From assembly GCA_902141825.1 (NCBI GenBank), contig CABFPG010000009.1:62001-126000 (forward strand): DNA of 64,000 nt, written 5' to 3'. Both the position numbers and the translations under genes were made by a program. Shown piece after piece: positions 46,460 to 54,993 of the stretch. The notes under the pieces were generated by a model that saw nothing but the letters and a program-made list of their open reading frames with translations, did no database searches and was not told the origin of the DNA. The DNA comes from Thalassocella blandensis (lineage in GTDB: Bacteria > Pseudomonadota > Gammaproteobacteria > Pseudomonadales > Cellvibrionaceae). How positions within the stretch are numbered: position 1 is the stretch's first letter; every line of letters starts with the position of its first letter.

Positions 46460-46659
46460 TTTGCCAAATCACTAACGACTTTTGCATCCACATCCACATT
46501 CACATTCACATCCACATTCACATCCACATTCACATCCACATTCACATCCACATTCACATTTACATTTACATTTAAACAAAGAGAGACGCATTGCTGTAAA
46601 GTACGAGGCACGGTAGCAGAGCAGCTAAAAGTTATGACCGCGCTTAAGGTCACAACCAA
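46447..46659 (-). CDS. candidate 70-residue protein with (NV/DV)n repeat
   Basis: A minus-strand frame starting at TTG 46659 with a hydrophobic, lipoprotein-like beginning (VVTLSAVITFSCSA), followed by about 27 residues of alternating Asn-Val/Asp-Val that arise from the CACATTCACATC repeat, and a short tail. AGGGC lies about eight bases upstream. There is no known homologue and the repeat could simply be an intergenic array that happens to be open in this frame, so confidence is low. Confidence 0.25.
   Translation of the reverse strand: MVVTLSAVITFSCSATVPRTLQQCVSLCLNVNVNVNVDVNVDVNVDVNVDVNVNVDVDAKVVSDLAKCLA
46485..46573. repeat. 12-bp tandem array (CACATTCACATC)n
   Basis: About 90 bp of CATTCA/CATCCA hexamers, arranged largely as a 12-bp unit CACATTCACATC. 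In one minus-strand frame it is translated as alternating NV/DV. It lies between the COQ7-like gene and the small membrane-protein gene. Confidence 0.92.
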
Positions 46660-46774
46660 TATTCATGCCCTGTCTCACACAGACATAAAACATCTACATA
46701 ATGTATAGCAGTTTCACAGATAGCATTTGTTCCAATACACTACAAAGTGACTCAGTACAATAGGCTCTTACAAG

Positions 46775-47310
46775 TTAAAGTTTGGTAGACAACCAAATTG
46801 CCACTTTGGTTGAACCTGTAACGACAATAAAAATTGGTTTATAGATAAAAGTAGCTCTACCTCTTAATTCCCCCATACTCTGATGACTTTCTTCATCTGC
46901 TTTTATACTATATACAGCATCATAGGCTTCTCTATCATGCTCACCAAGAAAAGTTAACTGCCACTCTAAATGATGTAAAACAGTTGTTTCGATAGCATTA
47001 GTGCAAACCCATATAGCATTACGTCCCATTAATGCAGTGAACAGTCCCAAAACAAAGCCGCCAAAAGCCCAAATCCACAACGCGTAGCAAGAGCGTATTG
47101 AACGCGTCTTTAAAAGATTGTCGAATGTTTTAAAATGCTTCTTTTCATGGGCTAGCATTTCGTCAAGTTCAGGTACAATATCTTTGTAAAGAATCTTGGA
47201 TACAAATAGCTGCGATTTGTAGATATTAATCGCACCAAACTCGCCAGCGTGATCTACACGAACAATTCTCTCAATTTCCTTTTCTATTTTGATATTTCAA
47301 TTCCTCTCAT
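46775..47310 (-). CDS. coq7: COQ7-family demethoxyubiquinone hydroxylase with 5' frameshift
   Basis: The frame ending at 46775 encodes a complete COQ7 di-iron core, starting RIVRVDHAGEFGAINIYKSQ, then LAHEKKH, IETTVLHH and DEESHQ. That supplies all six expected carboxylate/histidine ligands, and the C-terminus is the usual hydrophobic STKVAIWLS. The enzyme hydroxylates demethoxyubiquinone in ubiquinone synthesis. However, this frame has no ATG, GTG or TTG before the DHAGE motif: it opens after a TGA at 47297-47299. A second frame starting at ATG 47310 gives MRGIEISK and then hits TAG at an AAAA run (47287-47290). One extra A, or a -1 slip there, would join the two perfectly. So it is a pseudogene, a sequencing error or programmed frameshift. 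The first in-frame ATG (47158) would lose the DHAGE ligand. Confidence 0.8.
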
Positions 47311-47407
47311 ATTTTTTGAATAGCGTATCAGTTTCACCATCTAAAACTACCATACGATGAACTATAAGTACTTTAAAATACAAATAAGACTATAATCAGC
47401 ACGTGAT

Positions 47408-48067
47408 TTAAGCCCATTTAACACCATGTGGTAATTGATAACTACTGTACTCAACGTGTAATACTCTGCGTGGCTGATGAGATATCGCTTTACTTGACGA
47501 ATGTAAAATATGGGGACGCATAACCAAAACAGAACCGGCGGGAGCTACGCAGCTTACAGCGCGGTGTATTTTTGTATAATCTTGAATTTTGTCCTGCGGC
47601 ATAATACCCCCTCTATGACTATTCGGGACTACTTTGAGACACCCATTATCCTCTGTTGAATCATCCAAATGAATTCTGAAAGTGATCATTTGTTCCAAGA
47701 CTGCAATTGGGGGCTGTACATGTAAAACACCATCCTTTGTACTCCAGGGACCCCATCCAGGTTTGTCCATTTTTACAGAAACCGCTACTGTTTTGTCTTG
47801 ATGCCATGCCACAAACCAATTGTTCTCAATTGACTTTATGAACAGAATGGAACGAACAATTCGTGCTTTTGCTGGCAAGTATTCTGAAGCGAGATCCACA
47901 AAGAACTTACTTTCTACAAGCTTCGCAACAGAAGGCAACCGCTTCTCTGCATTTCTGAGACCTCCACCCAAACATTCCAACCCTGACAGCTCAGATTTAA
48001 TCACTTCGATTTCATTCAGTGATATGAGCCCGTCTAAGATTTCAAATCCATCATCTTTGAATGACAT
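47408..48067 (-). CDS. phytanoyl-CoA dioxygenase (PhyH) family oxygenase
   Basis: A 219-residue Fe(II)/2-oxoglutarate-dependent oxygenase of the PhyH family. The metal triad is HQD (in FVAWHQDKT, about 105-107) and the distal His in RPHILHSSS (about 190). The 2-oxoglutarate-binding Arg is in QPRRVLHVEY. GAGGA lies nine bases before the ATG. The COQ7-like gene follows about 100 bp downstream on the same strand. The substrate is unknown. Members hydroxylate lipids, amino acids or natural products. Confidence 0.88.
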   Translation of the reverse strand: MSFKDDGFEILDGLISLNEIEVIKSELSGLECLGGGLRNAEKRLPSVAKLVESKFFVDLASEYLPAKARIVRSILFIKSIENNWFVAWHQDKTVAVSVKMDKPGWGPWSTKDGVLHVQPPIAVLEQMITFRIHLDDSTEDNGCLKVVPNSHRGGIMPQDKIQDYTKIHRAVSCVAPAGSVLVMRPHILHSSSKAISHQPRRVLHVEYSSYQLPHGVKWA

Positions 48068-48614
48068 CTACTCGATTCCTCAATGATACCGACACCTCAA
48101 GAAGAAGGTTAGCATTTGATTTAATGTCGTGCTATTACAACACAGGATAGAAATATCGAACAACTTGTCATCCTACAAATATTAAAGCTCATAGCCGACA
48201 ATTTATTAGCAATATCTTTTGATTTTTAAGCTTGGATTTTTCAAAGCGCTAAGTATTTTCGTTGTGATGGTGTTTAACACATTGACAGCTTGAAAATGCT
48301 TTAGCTGTTTAAAAAGTCAAAATGTAATCTATCACATTATCGTATGCAATCCGCGTATGCCACAAGAATCAATATGCCGCCAAGCAGGGATTTTCAAACG
48401 TTAATTCAATGTCTCGAGAAGTGGCTTGATTTTTTTAGTTAAGAAGTATTAGAACGGAACAAAGCCTGAGATCCTTGTAGCTATTGTGCGCGTTCACACA
48501 ACCATTACAACCACTTGGATTCAGGCTCTTAAGGTTAACCCAAAACTATGGGATGGCATTCAATGCTCAATCGGTCTCGCAATTTCACTCCTGTGACGAG
48601 ATAGAACACTCTGA
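48068..48614. other. gene-free region with structured element
   Basis: About 550 bp, AT-rich, without a gene. It contains the foldable element at 48463-48527. The flanking sequence has the look of a degraded insertion, but no terminal repeats or target duplication can be shown. Confidence 0.45.
48463..48527. other. 65-nt branched hairpin element
   Basis: The outer arms AGCCTGAGATCC and GGATTCAGGCT pair with one bulged base. Inside are TTGTA/TACAA and TTGTG/CACAA stems. On the minus strand it lies 88 nt after the stop of the small secreted protein gene and is followed by TTTGTTCC, so it could be a terminator or a stable 3'-end structure. An ncRNA or MITE is possible. Confidence 0.5.
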
Positions 48615-48944
48615 TTAGTAATTCATGGAGTGCAGAATTTTCGGATAGTCTGCCGTGCATCCATTTAAGTAAAATGAAATACTTCGGTTCGAGTATTTTG
48701 CCGCAAGAATTGCGGAATAAATATTATCAAATGAAGGATTATTTTTATCTAAAATATAGAATCCGGTTTTCCCACAAAAATCTGGATTAGAGCCATTCCC
48801 AGAAAAATCTACGTAGACATGCCCTTCAGCACGGTTATACACTCTATCTACTTTAGCCGTGCTACTCCAGCCTGCAGCAAAAGTAACATTGCTAATAACA
48901 AGAGAGAAAGCTACTAGTGCGATATTTTTTTTATTTAACTTCAT
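48615..48944 (-). CDS. small secreted protein, hypothetical family
   Basis: A 109-residue exported protein with a signal peptide cleaved near TFAA (residue 23). The mature part has two cysteines (C57 and C95), likely a disulfide, in DFCGKTGFYIL and YLNGCTADYPKI. Similar short secreted proteins with a VDRVYxxxxGxVYVxxSG start and YLNGC end occur in marine Gammaproteobacteria; the function is not known. GGAG with A-rich spacing precedes the ATG. It is 63 bp downstream of the next gene and probably co-transcribed. Confidence 0.78.
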   Translation of the reverse strand: MKLNKKNIALVAFSLVISNVTFAAGWSSTAKVDRVYNRAEGHVYVDFSGNGSNPDFCGKTGFYILDKNNPSFDNIYSAILAAKYSNRSISFYLNGCTADYPKILHSMNY

Positions 48945-49007
48945 TTTTAATCTCCATAAATGTAAGGATGTGATTATTAAAGTAGTGTGCGCATTGAGGG
49001 ATAATAT

Positions 49008-50081
49008 TTACCGAAGCTTCCCTAAAGCACTTTTGATTTTAGGATGGATAAAGTCTGGATTTTGTAATGTTGCAGATGAGGTGTTGGGCCAAATAAATTT
49101 CGCCACTGCCAGGTAGTCAGCAAATCTTAAGAGAGCTTTACCACTATCTTTATTGTGAGAGAGTAGTGCCAGGTCGTAATCACCATTGTTTTCGGTGATT
49201 TCTACATCCCTCCCATCTCTAACACCGCGTAATACTCGTTTGAAATGATTATTGTAGAAAGCATTGTATTCGTTTCTTGTTGCATTGTTCTCTGCGAATT
49301 TATATGCACCACGAAAGGTTTCCACCGTTGAGGTGGTTCCTCGGCAAACAGGATTGGTTCTTTCATCAAAGGTGTAAGCGCTACTACCTATTGCTGTTCG
49401 AACGTCGTTCCATGCTTTCCAGGGATTACCGTCATAATAAGATAGGTTTCTAGGGTTACATGCAGGCGTGCTCAGGTCACGACGATTAGACGCTCCCAAA
49501 CCTACAACTTCTATTCTGTTTTTAATCGATATTTTATTACTGTTACTCTGAGACTCTGCCTCCGCTTCAGCAATAGCTTTAGCAACTTTATTCCACTCGC
49601 CTCCCACCGCAATACCTAGTTTATTGTTTGCAGAAGCAGGACAACGTGCATACGCTTTTATCTTCGCAACAATTTCAGATTCAGACCATACGGGAACGGA
49701 CTGTTGAGCAGCCGACACAATTCGACGCGCAATTGCAGGAGCATCTGAACGTCTGTTTGTTGTACCAACCCCAAGCAATTTTATCTGATTGCTATATAAA
49801 GCATTAAAGCCAAGTACGATGGCCAGATCCTGTAAGCCATTTGGATCATCGCCACCATTGGCTCGGTTATCCATAACCGGATATGACCCCAGGTCATCCA
49901 TGTAGATTATATTGCGCTTGGTCGCGTGCAGATGACTACATATATTCGGGCCCGTCGGAACAGATTGATTTGAGATAGGAATATTCAAATTGCCATGTTT
50001 TATAAACATAGTCTGTGCCGATGCACCAAGAGAAAAAACTCCAAGCACATAGAGAATAAAATATTTAAAGACGTTATTCAC
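49008..50081 (-). CDS. secreted protein, nucleoside-hydrolase-like
   Basis: A 357-residue exported protein with a signal peptide (cleavage near GASAQ, residue 23). The segments IIYMDDLGSYPVMD, GGDDPNGLQDLAIVLGFNAL and LLGVGTTNRRSDAPAIARR look like the Asp-rich calcium site and the neighbouring strand of nucleoside hydrolase-like (IUNH/DUF1593) folds, but the usual DTDxGxDD order is disturbed, so activity is uncertain. It starts with GTG, preceded by GGGAG at five bases. It is upstream of the small secreted gene and divergent from a LuxR-like regulator. Confidence 0.7.
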   Translation of the reverse strand: MNNVFKYFILYVLGVFSLGASAQTMFIKHGNLNIPISNQSVPTGPNICSHLHATKRNIIYMDDLGSYPVMDNRANGGDDPNGLQDLAIVLGFNALYSNQIKLLGVGTTNRRSDAPAIARRIVSAAQQSVPVWSESEIVAKIKAYARCPASANNKLGIAVGGEWNKVAKAIAEAEAESQSNSNKISIKNRIEVVGLGASNRRDLSTPACNPRNLSYYDGNPWKAWNDVRTAIGSSAYTFDERTNPVCRGTTSTVETFRGAYKFAENNATRNEYNAFYNNHFKRVLRGVRDGRDVEITENNGDYDLALLSHNKDSGKALLRFADYLAVAKFIWPNTSSATLQNPDFIHPKIKSALGKLR

Positions 50082-50170
50082 AATAGCTCCCTACCGTTAT
50101 CATTAATTGTGTTAGTTGAGTGATTATTAATATTCGAAGAGATGATAAAGCGAATTAAATTCGGTTAATA

Positions 50171-50187
50171 TTGGTGTGAAACACCAA
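50171..50187. promoter_or_regulatory. 7-3-7 palindrome, candidate operator
   Basis: TTGGTGTGAAACACCAA is a perfect 7-bp inverted repeat with a 3-nt spacer. It overlaps the annotated GTG start of the LuxR-like gene and lies about 90 bp upstream of the GTG of the secreted nucleoside-hydrolase-like gene. If the regulator really starts further in, it would sit in the divergent promoter. Confidence 0.55.
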
Positions 50188-51057
50188 TGGAAATCAGTAA
50201 ACGTGCACGTTTTAATCAATACCAATTACCAAAGAAAATTTGGACGACTACTTGCACAGATGGGGCAACATTCACTCAATCGCCCCCTGGTCTATCGCGC
50301 TATCATGAAAGAGCTTTCAGAGTTGTGTGAATTACGTGGCCCCTGTTCGGTAATTCGCTACGGCGGTATTTCTGGCAAAACGCCTGGTATTATTGGCGAG
50401 CCCGCTCATATCAATTTGAGTCACATGGAAAACCTTGCGCTTAAACCTCTTTGGTATCGCTACATTAAAGGGGACGGTAATCCTATTGCTGGTGGCATTT
50501 TGAAGCGCTATGCGCACTCTAATTATTCTGTCGACTTTGCCGATGGAGAAGAACTTCTCGAGCAGGTAAATTATGAGAAAAACCCGGATATATGGAATAA
50601 GCTTTTTAAAAAGCTTGCGAAAAATTCCAATATCAAAGGGCTGGGATATCTGTGTTTAAAATTAGAGCCTGATGTTATTTGGGTGGTCTGCCTGCGCAAA
50701 AGGAATGACGAAGGTATATTTACTCCCAGGCAAATCGATTTATTGCATCAGTTTGGTCATGCAGCACACGGGAATCAGAGCAGCTGGTATATTCCCACTT
50801 TTGATTTGCTGGATGGTAAGAGTAAGAAAATGAAAGACTATTTAACCGAAAGGCAATACCAGACGCTCTATCACCTTGGAAACTTGTGCTCTCGCAAGGA
50901 GTGCGCAAAACTCATGGGCGTGAGTGTTGCAACAGTGGACAGAAATGTTGAAGCCTTGTTAGATATTTTCAGAGGTCACTTTGAAAAGTTCGATGGGAAA
51001 AACATCGCCTATATTATTCGAAGTTTAAAAGAAGAAGCATTCTCTCACCTTATTTGA
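50176..51057 (+). CDS. LuxR-family transcriptional regulator
   Basis: A 293-residue protein (start GTG at 50176; a GTG at 50203 is equally possible, and neither has a good ribosome-binding site). The first 200 residues are a non-membrane sensor-like domain without a recognised name. The last 65 residues are a LuxR/GerE-type HTH: LTERQYQTLYHL, ECAKLMGVSVATVDRNVEALL. There is no AHL-binding signature of LuxR proper. It is divergent from two secreted-protein genes and is their likely regulator. A hairpin terminator follows the stop. Confidence 0.82.
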   Translation: MKHQWKSVNVHVLINTNYQRKFGRLLAQMGQHSLNRPLVYRAIMKELSELCELRGPCSVIRYGGISGKTPGIIGEPAHINLSHMENLALKPLWYRYIKGDGNPIAGGILKRYAHSNYSVDFADGEELLEQVNYEKNPDIWNKLFKKLAKNSNIKGLGYLCLKLEPDVIWVVCLRKRNDEGIFTPRQIDLLHQFGHAAHGNQSSWYIPTFDLLDGKSKKMKDYLTERQYQTLYHLGNLCSRKECAKLMGVSVATVDRNVEALLDIFRGHFEKFDGKNIAYIIRSLKEEAFSHLI

Positions 51058-51129
51058 GAGGAGTAAAATATTTACCCTTTTCCATTCAGCTTTAGCCATA
51101 TCGCCATATCGCCGTTAGCGCTTTAAAAA

Positions 51130-51168
51130 AGATTCGCCGAGAATAAGCTTTAACTCTACGGCGAATCT
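51130..51168. terminator. bidirectional hairpin terminator
   Basis: AGATTCGCCG pairs with CGGCGAATCT over 10 bp with a 19-nt loop, preceded by an A-run and followed by CGCTTTTT. It lies between the LuxR-like gene (plus) and the GH16 gene (minus). Confidence 0.75.
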
Positions 51169-51217
51169 CGCTTTTTAGCATTTACTATTACTTACCTATC
51201 AATTCGCTAATCAACTA

Positions 51218-53794
51218 TCAATTAGCGCTTCCACTCACTTTCACTTCCCAAATGGAATAACCCCATTGGTTACCATCGCTACGCGTCGTTCCATAAACAC
51301 GTAAATAGCGATAGTTGCCTTGTAGACTAATGGTATCGGTTCGATTGCCAAAACTCCCACCGGTTTGTGTACTGATTGTTGTCCAGTTTGTATTGTCGTT
51401 CGACCCTTGAATTTCATAAGAGGCCGCATTTGCTGCTTCCCAGTCAATAACAATCTCGCTGAGGGAATAAACTGCTGCAAAATCCAAGGTGATCCAGCTG
51501 GGATCAACAGCAAAGCTGGACTCCCAACGGGTATTCGGATTGCCATCAACCGCATTAGCTGCCGGCTGCAGGTTTGAGCTGGCAGTGGCTGTAGCAGTGA
51601 GAACGCCAGAGACAATAGCGCAGCCGTTTGCATTTACTGGCGTACCCGGTGGAGTGTTAGGACATTGGTCTACAGTATCTTGAACACCGTCTCCGTCACT
51701 ATCAGAGATAGTATTGCCTTTAACACGCACTTCAAAAATTGAATAGCCCCACGCGTTATTGACACTTCGCTGAGTACAGTAAATGCGAACATAACGATAG
51801 TTACCCGCAATATTAATAGTATCGGTGCGATTACCAAAAGCCCCACCTGTACGAGTGGCGAGCGTGCTCCAGTTAACACCATCATTAGATCCCTGGATTT
51901 CATAATTTGCCGCGTTAGCAGCTTCCCAATCTATTTCTATATTGCTTAAGGAATAAGCCTGTCCCAAATCCAGCATCAACCAGCCAGGGTCAACGCCATG
52001 CTCCGTCTCCCAACGCGTTCCCGCATTTCCATCCACAGCATTGGACGCAGCTTGCAAGGCGGAGCTGGCCGTTGCTGTCACTGAAATTTCCCCCGAACCA
52101 TTGTCTGGACAGCCGTTTGGCAGCGAACCAAATTCCGTTGGACAGGCGTCTTCACTATCAGGAATGCCATCGCCGTCGCTGTCCGTATTGGTCACCGTCG
52201 GACAGCCAACATTATCAACACTGGTGCCGGGCGGAGTGCCGGGACACTGGTCAGCAGAATCTACAACACCGTCGCCGTCTGAATCGACAGGTTGCCCGCC
52301 GCCTTCCCACACAATGTCATCAATCGCGTAATTAAAAGTTCCGCTGTTTCCGTCACCATTCGTCCAGGCAAACACATAACCCAAAGACTGCAAGGCAACT
52401 AAATTGCCACGCAAATCCGCTACAGGAATTGTGGCCTGCTCCCATCCACCTGTACGTTGTAATCCATATTTAGGCGTGTTCGCAGGAAAGGAAACAAAGT
52501 TCTGGTTGGTATAAGTATCGGTAATCCCAATATTGAACGAAACGTTAGCCGGGACATTAATACGGAATTTCAACACCCCATTTTCAAAGTTACTCATATC
52601 ACGCGGCTGACGGGAAAGAATTCCGCCGCCGAACCAGCCACCTGCGACATTCACATTGTTGGCAATAACATTACTGCCTTCAAACGCACCTATGTTGCCG
52701 GGTACCGAATTAGGGTCCCAAATATATAAAAATGCATCATCACCAATAGCGAGCTTATTGGTCGTAGGGGTATCGTCCGTATACACACCAAATGTGCCGG
52801 ATTCTGGCGCCAGAACATTACCATAGATCACTTGCCCATGACCGTTCAAGCGATAGTGACGAACGTAGTCGATATACATCTTGGAAGGCAAATCTGCAGA
52901 GATTTGGTTCGGATCAGTAATGCCCGAAAATATTCCACCAACTGCCATATTCAGCAACATAAAAAACGGCTGCTGAAAAGTCAGATCATTTTCAGGAATA
53001 CTAAAAGGCACCTGATACATGAACGTTTCAACACCGTTATCTATCGCACTGAAATCAATGTGATCCGGGGTCCAATACATACGATATGTAATAAAACGAT
53101 CATTCATGGGGGTGGGAGAAATATAACTGTGCGGAGTATTCCACGCTGTGCTTGCTGCACAAGTCGGGTTACCTTCAACACAGGCATCTTCCGAATAAAA
53201 AATGATATTGGAGCCGGAATGACGGTTGGTATCCAAACCAGGTTCGATGGTCCCCATCTCCATTAAATCAATTTCGCCTTTGGCTGGCCATGACTGTGTG
53301 GTGGTTCCCAAAAACCAGGCCGCCGGCCACAGGCCTTCACTGATATCGGGAACGCGAATACGGGTCTCTACCATGCCATATAAAAAGGAGACTTTTTTAT
53401 CCGAAGTTACTTTGCCAGATGTAAATGCACTGTTCTGAATGTTTTCTCGGCGAATATTAAATACCAATGCGTTGTTACCGCCATCACCGGGGATTTGTTC
53501 AATAGCCACATTATTAGGTGAGTACCACTGAAGCTCCTGATTTCCCCAGCCACACAAACCAACGGCACATCCATCGCCTTCATCGAGATTCCAGTTATCC
53601 TGGTTAATGGAATTAAAATTATCTTGCCAGATGATCTCACCAACAGAATAAGAGTTTCTGATTTGCTCGGGTGTTTGCGCAACTACCGAACCAGAGAGAA
53701 AGGCGGAAGAAAATATTAACGCGCTCACAGCCGAATCCCTTGGCCAACGAAGTTTAGATATTATATGTCTTGCACAATGAATGATTACTTTCAT
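51218..53794 (-). CDS. GH16 beta-glucanase with TSP3 repeats and two discoidin domains
   Basis: An 858-residue secreted glycosidase. The signal peptide ends near VVAQ (about residue 40). The GH16 domain (about 55-310) has GEIDLMEMG with both catalytic glutamates and LWPAAWFLG, nearly parallel to the enzyme at 28750. A galactose-binding-like domain follows (about 320-505), then thrombospondin type 3 calcium repeats (DSDGDGVVDSADQCP, DTDSDGDGIPDSEDACP), a discoidin domain, one more TSP3 repeat, and a second discoidin domain to the C-terminus. It most likely hydrolyses beta-1,3-glucans; discoidin modules (CBM32-like) replace the CBM6 modules of its paralogue. The true start is 53794 (GGAG at six bases), and the frame upstream to 53971 is not translated. 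Confidence 0.92.
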   Translation of the reverse strand: MKVIIHCARHIISKLRWPRDSAVSALIFSSAFLSGSVVAQTPEQIRNSYSVGEIIWQDNFNSINQDNWNLDEGDGCAVGLCGWGNQELQWYSPNNVAIEQIPGDGGNNALVFNIRRENIQNSAFTSGKVTSDKKVSFLYGMVETRIRVPDISEGLWPAAWFLGTTTQSWPAKGEIDLMEMGTIEPGLDTNRHSGSNIIFYSEDACVEGNPTCAASTAWNTPHSYISPTPMNDRFITYRMYWTPDHIDFSAIDNGVETFMYQVPFSIPENDLTFQQPFFMLLNMAVGGIFSGITDPNQISADLPSKMYIDYVRHYRLNGHGQVIYGNVLAPESGTFGVYTDDTPTTNKLAIGDDAFLYIWDPNSVPGNIGAFEGSNVIANNVNVAGGWFGGGILSRQPRDMSNFENGVLKFRINVPANVSFNIGITDTYTNQNFVSFPANTPKYGLQRTGGWEQATIPVADLRGNLVALQSLGYVFAWTNGDGNSGTFNYAIDDIVWEGGGQPVDSDGDGVVDSADQCPGTPPGTSVDNVGCPTVTNTDSDGDGIPDSEDACPTEFGSLPNGCPDNGSGEISVTATASSALQAASNAVDGNAGTRWETEHGVDPGWLMLDLGQAYSLSNIEIDWEAANAANYEIQGSNDGVNWSTLATRTGGAFGNRTDTINIAGNYRYVRIYCTQRSVNNAWGYSIFEVRVKGNTISDSDGDGVQDTVDQCPNTPPGTPVNANGCAIVSGVLTATATASSNLQPAANAVDGNPNTRWESSFAVDPSWITLDFAAVYSLSEIVIDWEAANAASYEIQGSNDNTNWTTISTQTGGSFGNRTDTISLQGNYRYLRVYGTTRSDGNQWGYSIWEVKVSGSAN

Positions 53795-54309
53795 GTTTTG
53801 CTCCACTGAGTGTTTACCAGCAATTTCAAACTGGAGATTCATTGGGTGAAACAAACCAACAATATTCTGGCAAATGCATGCCAGCAAAACGCACTCCACA
53901 TAGATGAACTCCATGAAAGAGCTGAAAAGAAGATGTGTTGAGTTACTGCCAGGAAGACAGAACAACGACAATTGAGAGAAACTCTTTATTGTTATTAATG
54001 CGTGATTATTGTTAGTTCAATTTTTTATACAACTGTTGCACCGAAGCAATTATTGTTATGGCATTCGGAGCAGAAAAGAACATTGCGATAACTTTGACGT
54101 GATGAAAAGCTTAAGTCGTTAGACGGGAAAATCTTTCGATAAGTTGGACACAAAACGCGAAATACTTAACATTTTAATAAAGATTCCGCGCTGCAAAAAT
54201 ATAACGTCGACATGTACGGCGTGTGCGAAAAATTCGGTGATCGCGAATGGGTACCCTCAGATAACATGAAGGCTCGCAGCGATATTCACTGCGTTTCAGC
54301 TAAGCCGGT
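53795..54309. other. gene-free region upstream of GH16
   Basis: About 515 bp, AT-rich, with no gene or repeat array. It should contain the promoter of the GH16 gene. No shared operator with the other GH16 gene could be seen by eye. Confidence 0.4.
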
Positions 54310-54993
54310 TTACGCTTTTTGCCTCAGCAAATTTATTGGAAACTGCTCCAGACTTTCGATTACGCAAGATACTTCTTCACATGCCTGTATGCGACTGTGT
54401 TGCGCTAATGGACCAAGACCAATTATATAACCTATTCCAGCAGCTTGAGCCGATCTGAAACCGGACACGGCATCTTCAACGACAATACAACGCTCTGCTT
54501 CGCATCCCAGCTTGTGTGCGGCTAAAGCATACATATCGGGTGCTGGCTTACCCGCGATAACGCCATCATCGTAAATGATTAAATCGGTGTCGAACCACGC
54601 ATCCAGCCCAAGCGTTTTAATAAAAAAATTCAGGTTGGTTATTTCAGACGCGGTGGCGATAGTGAAAGGAATTTGATGTTGCGCCAGCTGATCAAATAAC
54701 GAAACGGCGCCAGGAGACAAGGCAAAGACCTCAGGGCTTTCAATACATAAATCACGGTACATGGATTCCTTGAAATCAATTAAACCTAACAGCTCTTCCC
54801 CTTGCACCTGACGACCAAGAATATAACTTAAAATATGTGCATTTGGTCTACCATGAACGTGATATAAAAACTCATCTTCAGAAAGCTCTGAACCTCTGAG
54901 TTTGTGTGCAGCAACCTGCCATGCTTTCTCATGAAGCGGTGCATCCCATAAAAGAACGCCATTAAAATCAAAAATCACCGCTTCATATGTCAT
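54310..54993 (-). CDS. HAD-superfamily hydrolase (subfamily IA, phosphoglucomutase-like)
   Basis: A 227-residue HAD hydrolase. Motif I reads FDFNGVL: the first Asp (nucleophile) is kept but the second, the general acid/base Asp, is Asn. Motif II is TIATAS, the conserved lysine is in GKPAPDMY, and motif IV is VVEDAVSGF. The cap lies between residues 15 and 85. It resembles beta-phosphoglucomutase and sugar-phosphate phosphatases. The start is ATG 54993 with GAGGTG in front; an upstream GTG only two codons away is unlikely. The substrate is unknown, and the Asn could slow or change the chemistry. Confidence 0.88.
   Translation of the reverse strand: MTYEAVIFDFNGVLLWDAPLHEKAWQVAAHKLRGSELSEDEFLYHVHGRPNAHILSYILGRQVQGEELLGLIDFKESMYRDLCIESPEVFALSPGAVSLFDQLAQHQIPFTIATASEITNLNFFIKTLGLDAWFDTDLIIYDDGVIAGKPAPDMYALAAHKLGCEAERCIVVEDAVSGFRSAQAAGIGYIIGLGPLAQHSRIQACEEVSCVIESLEQFPINLLRQKA

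Noticed and set aside
48400-48600. Insertion sequence remnant
   Set aside because: The structured element has inverted arms but no transposase fragment or target duplication could be shown, so I list only the structure.
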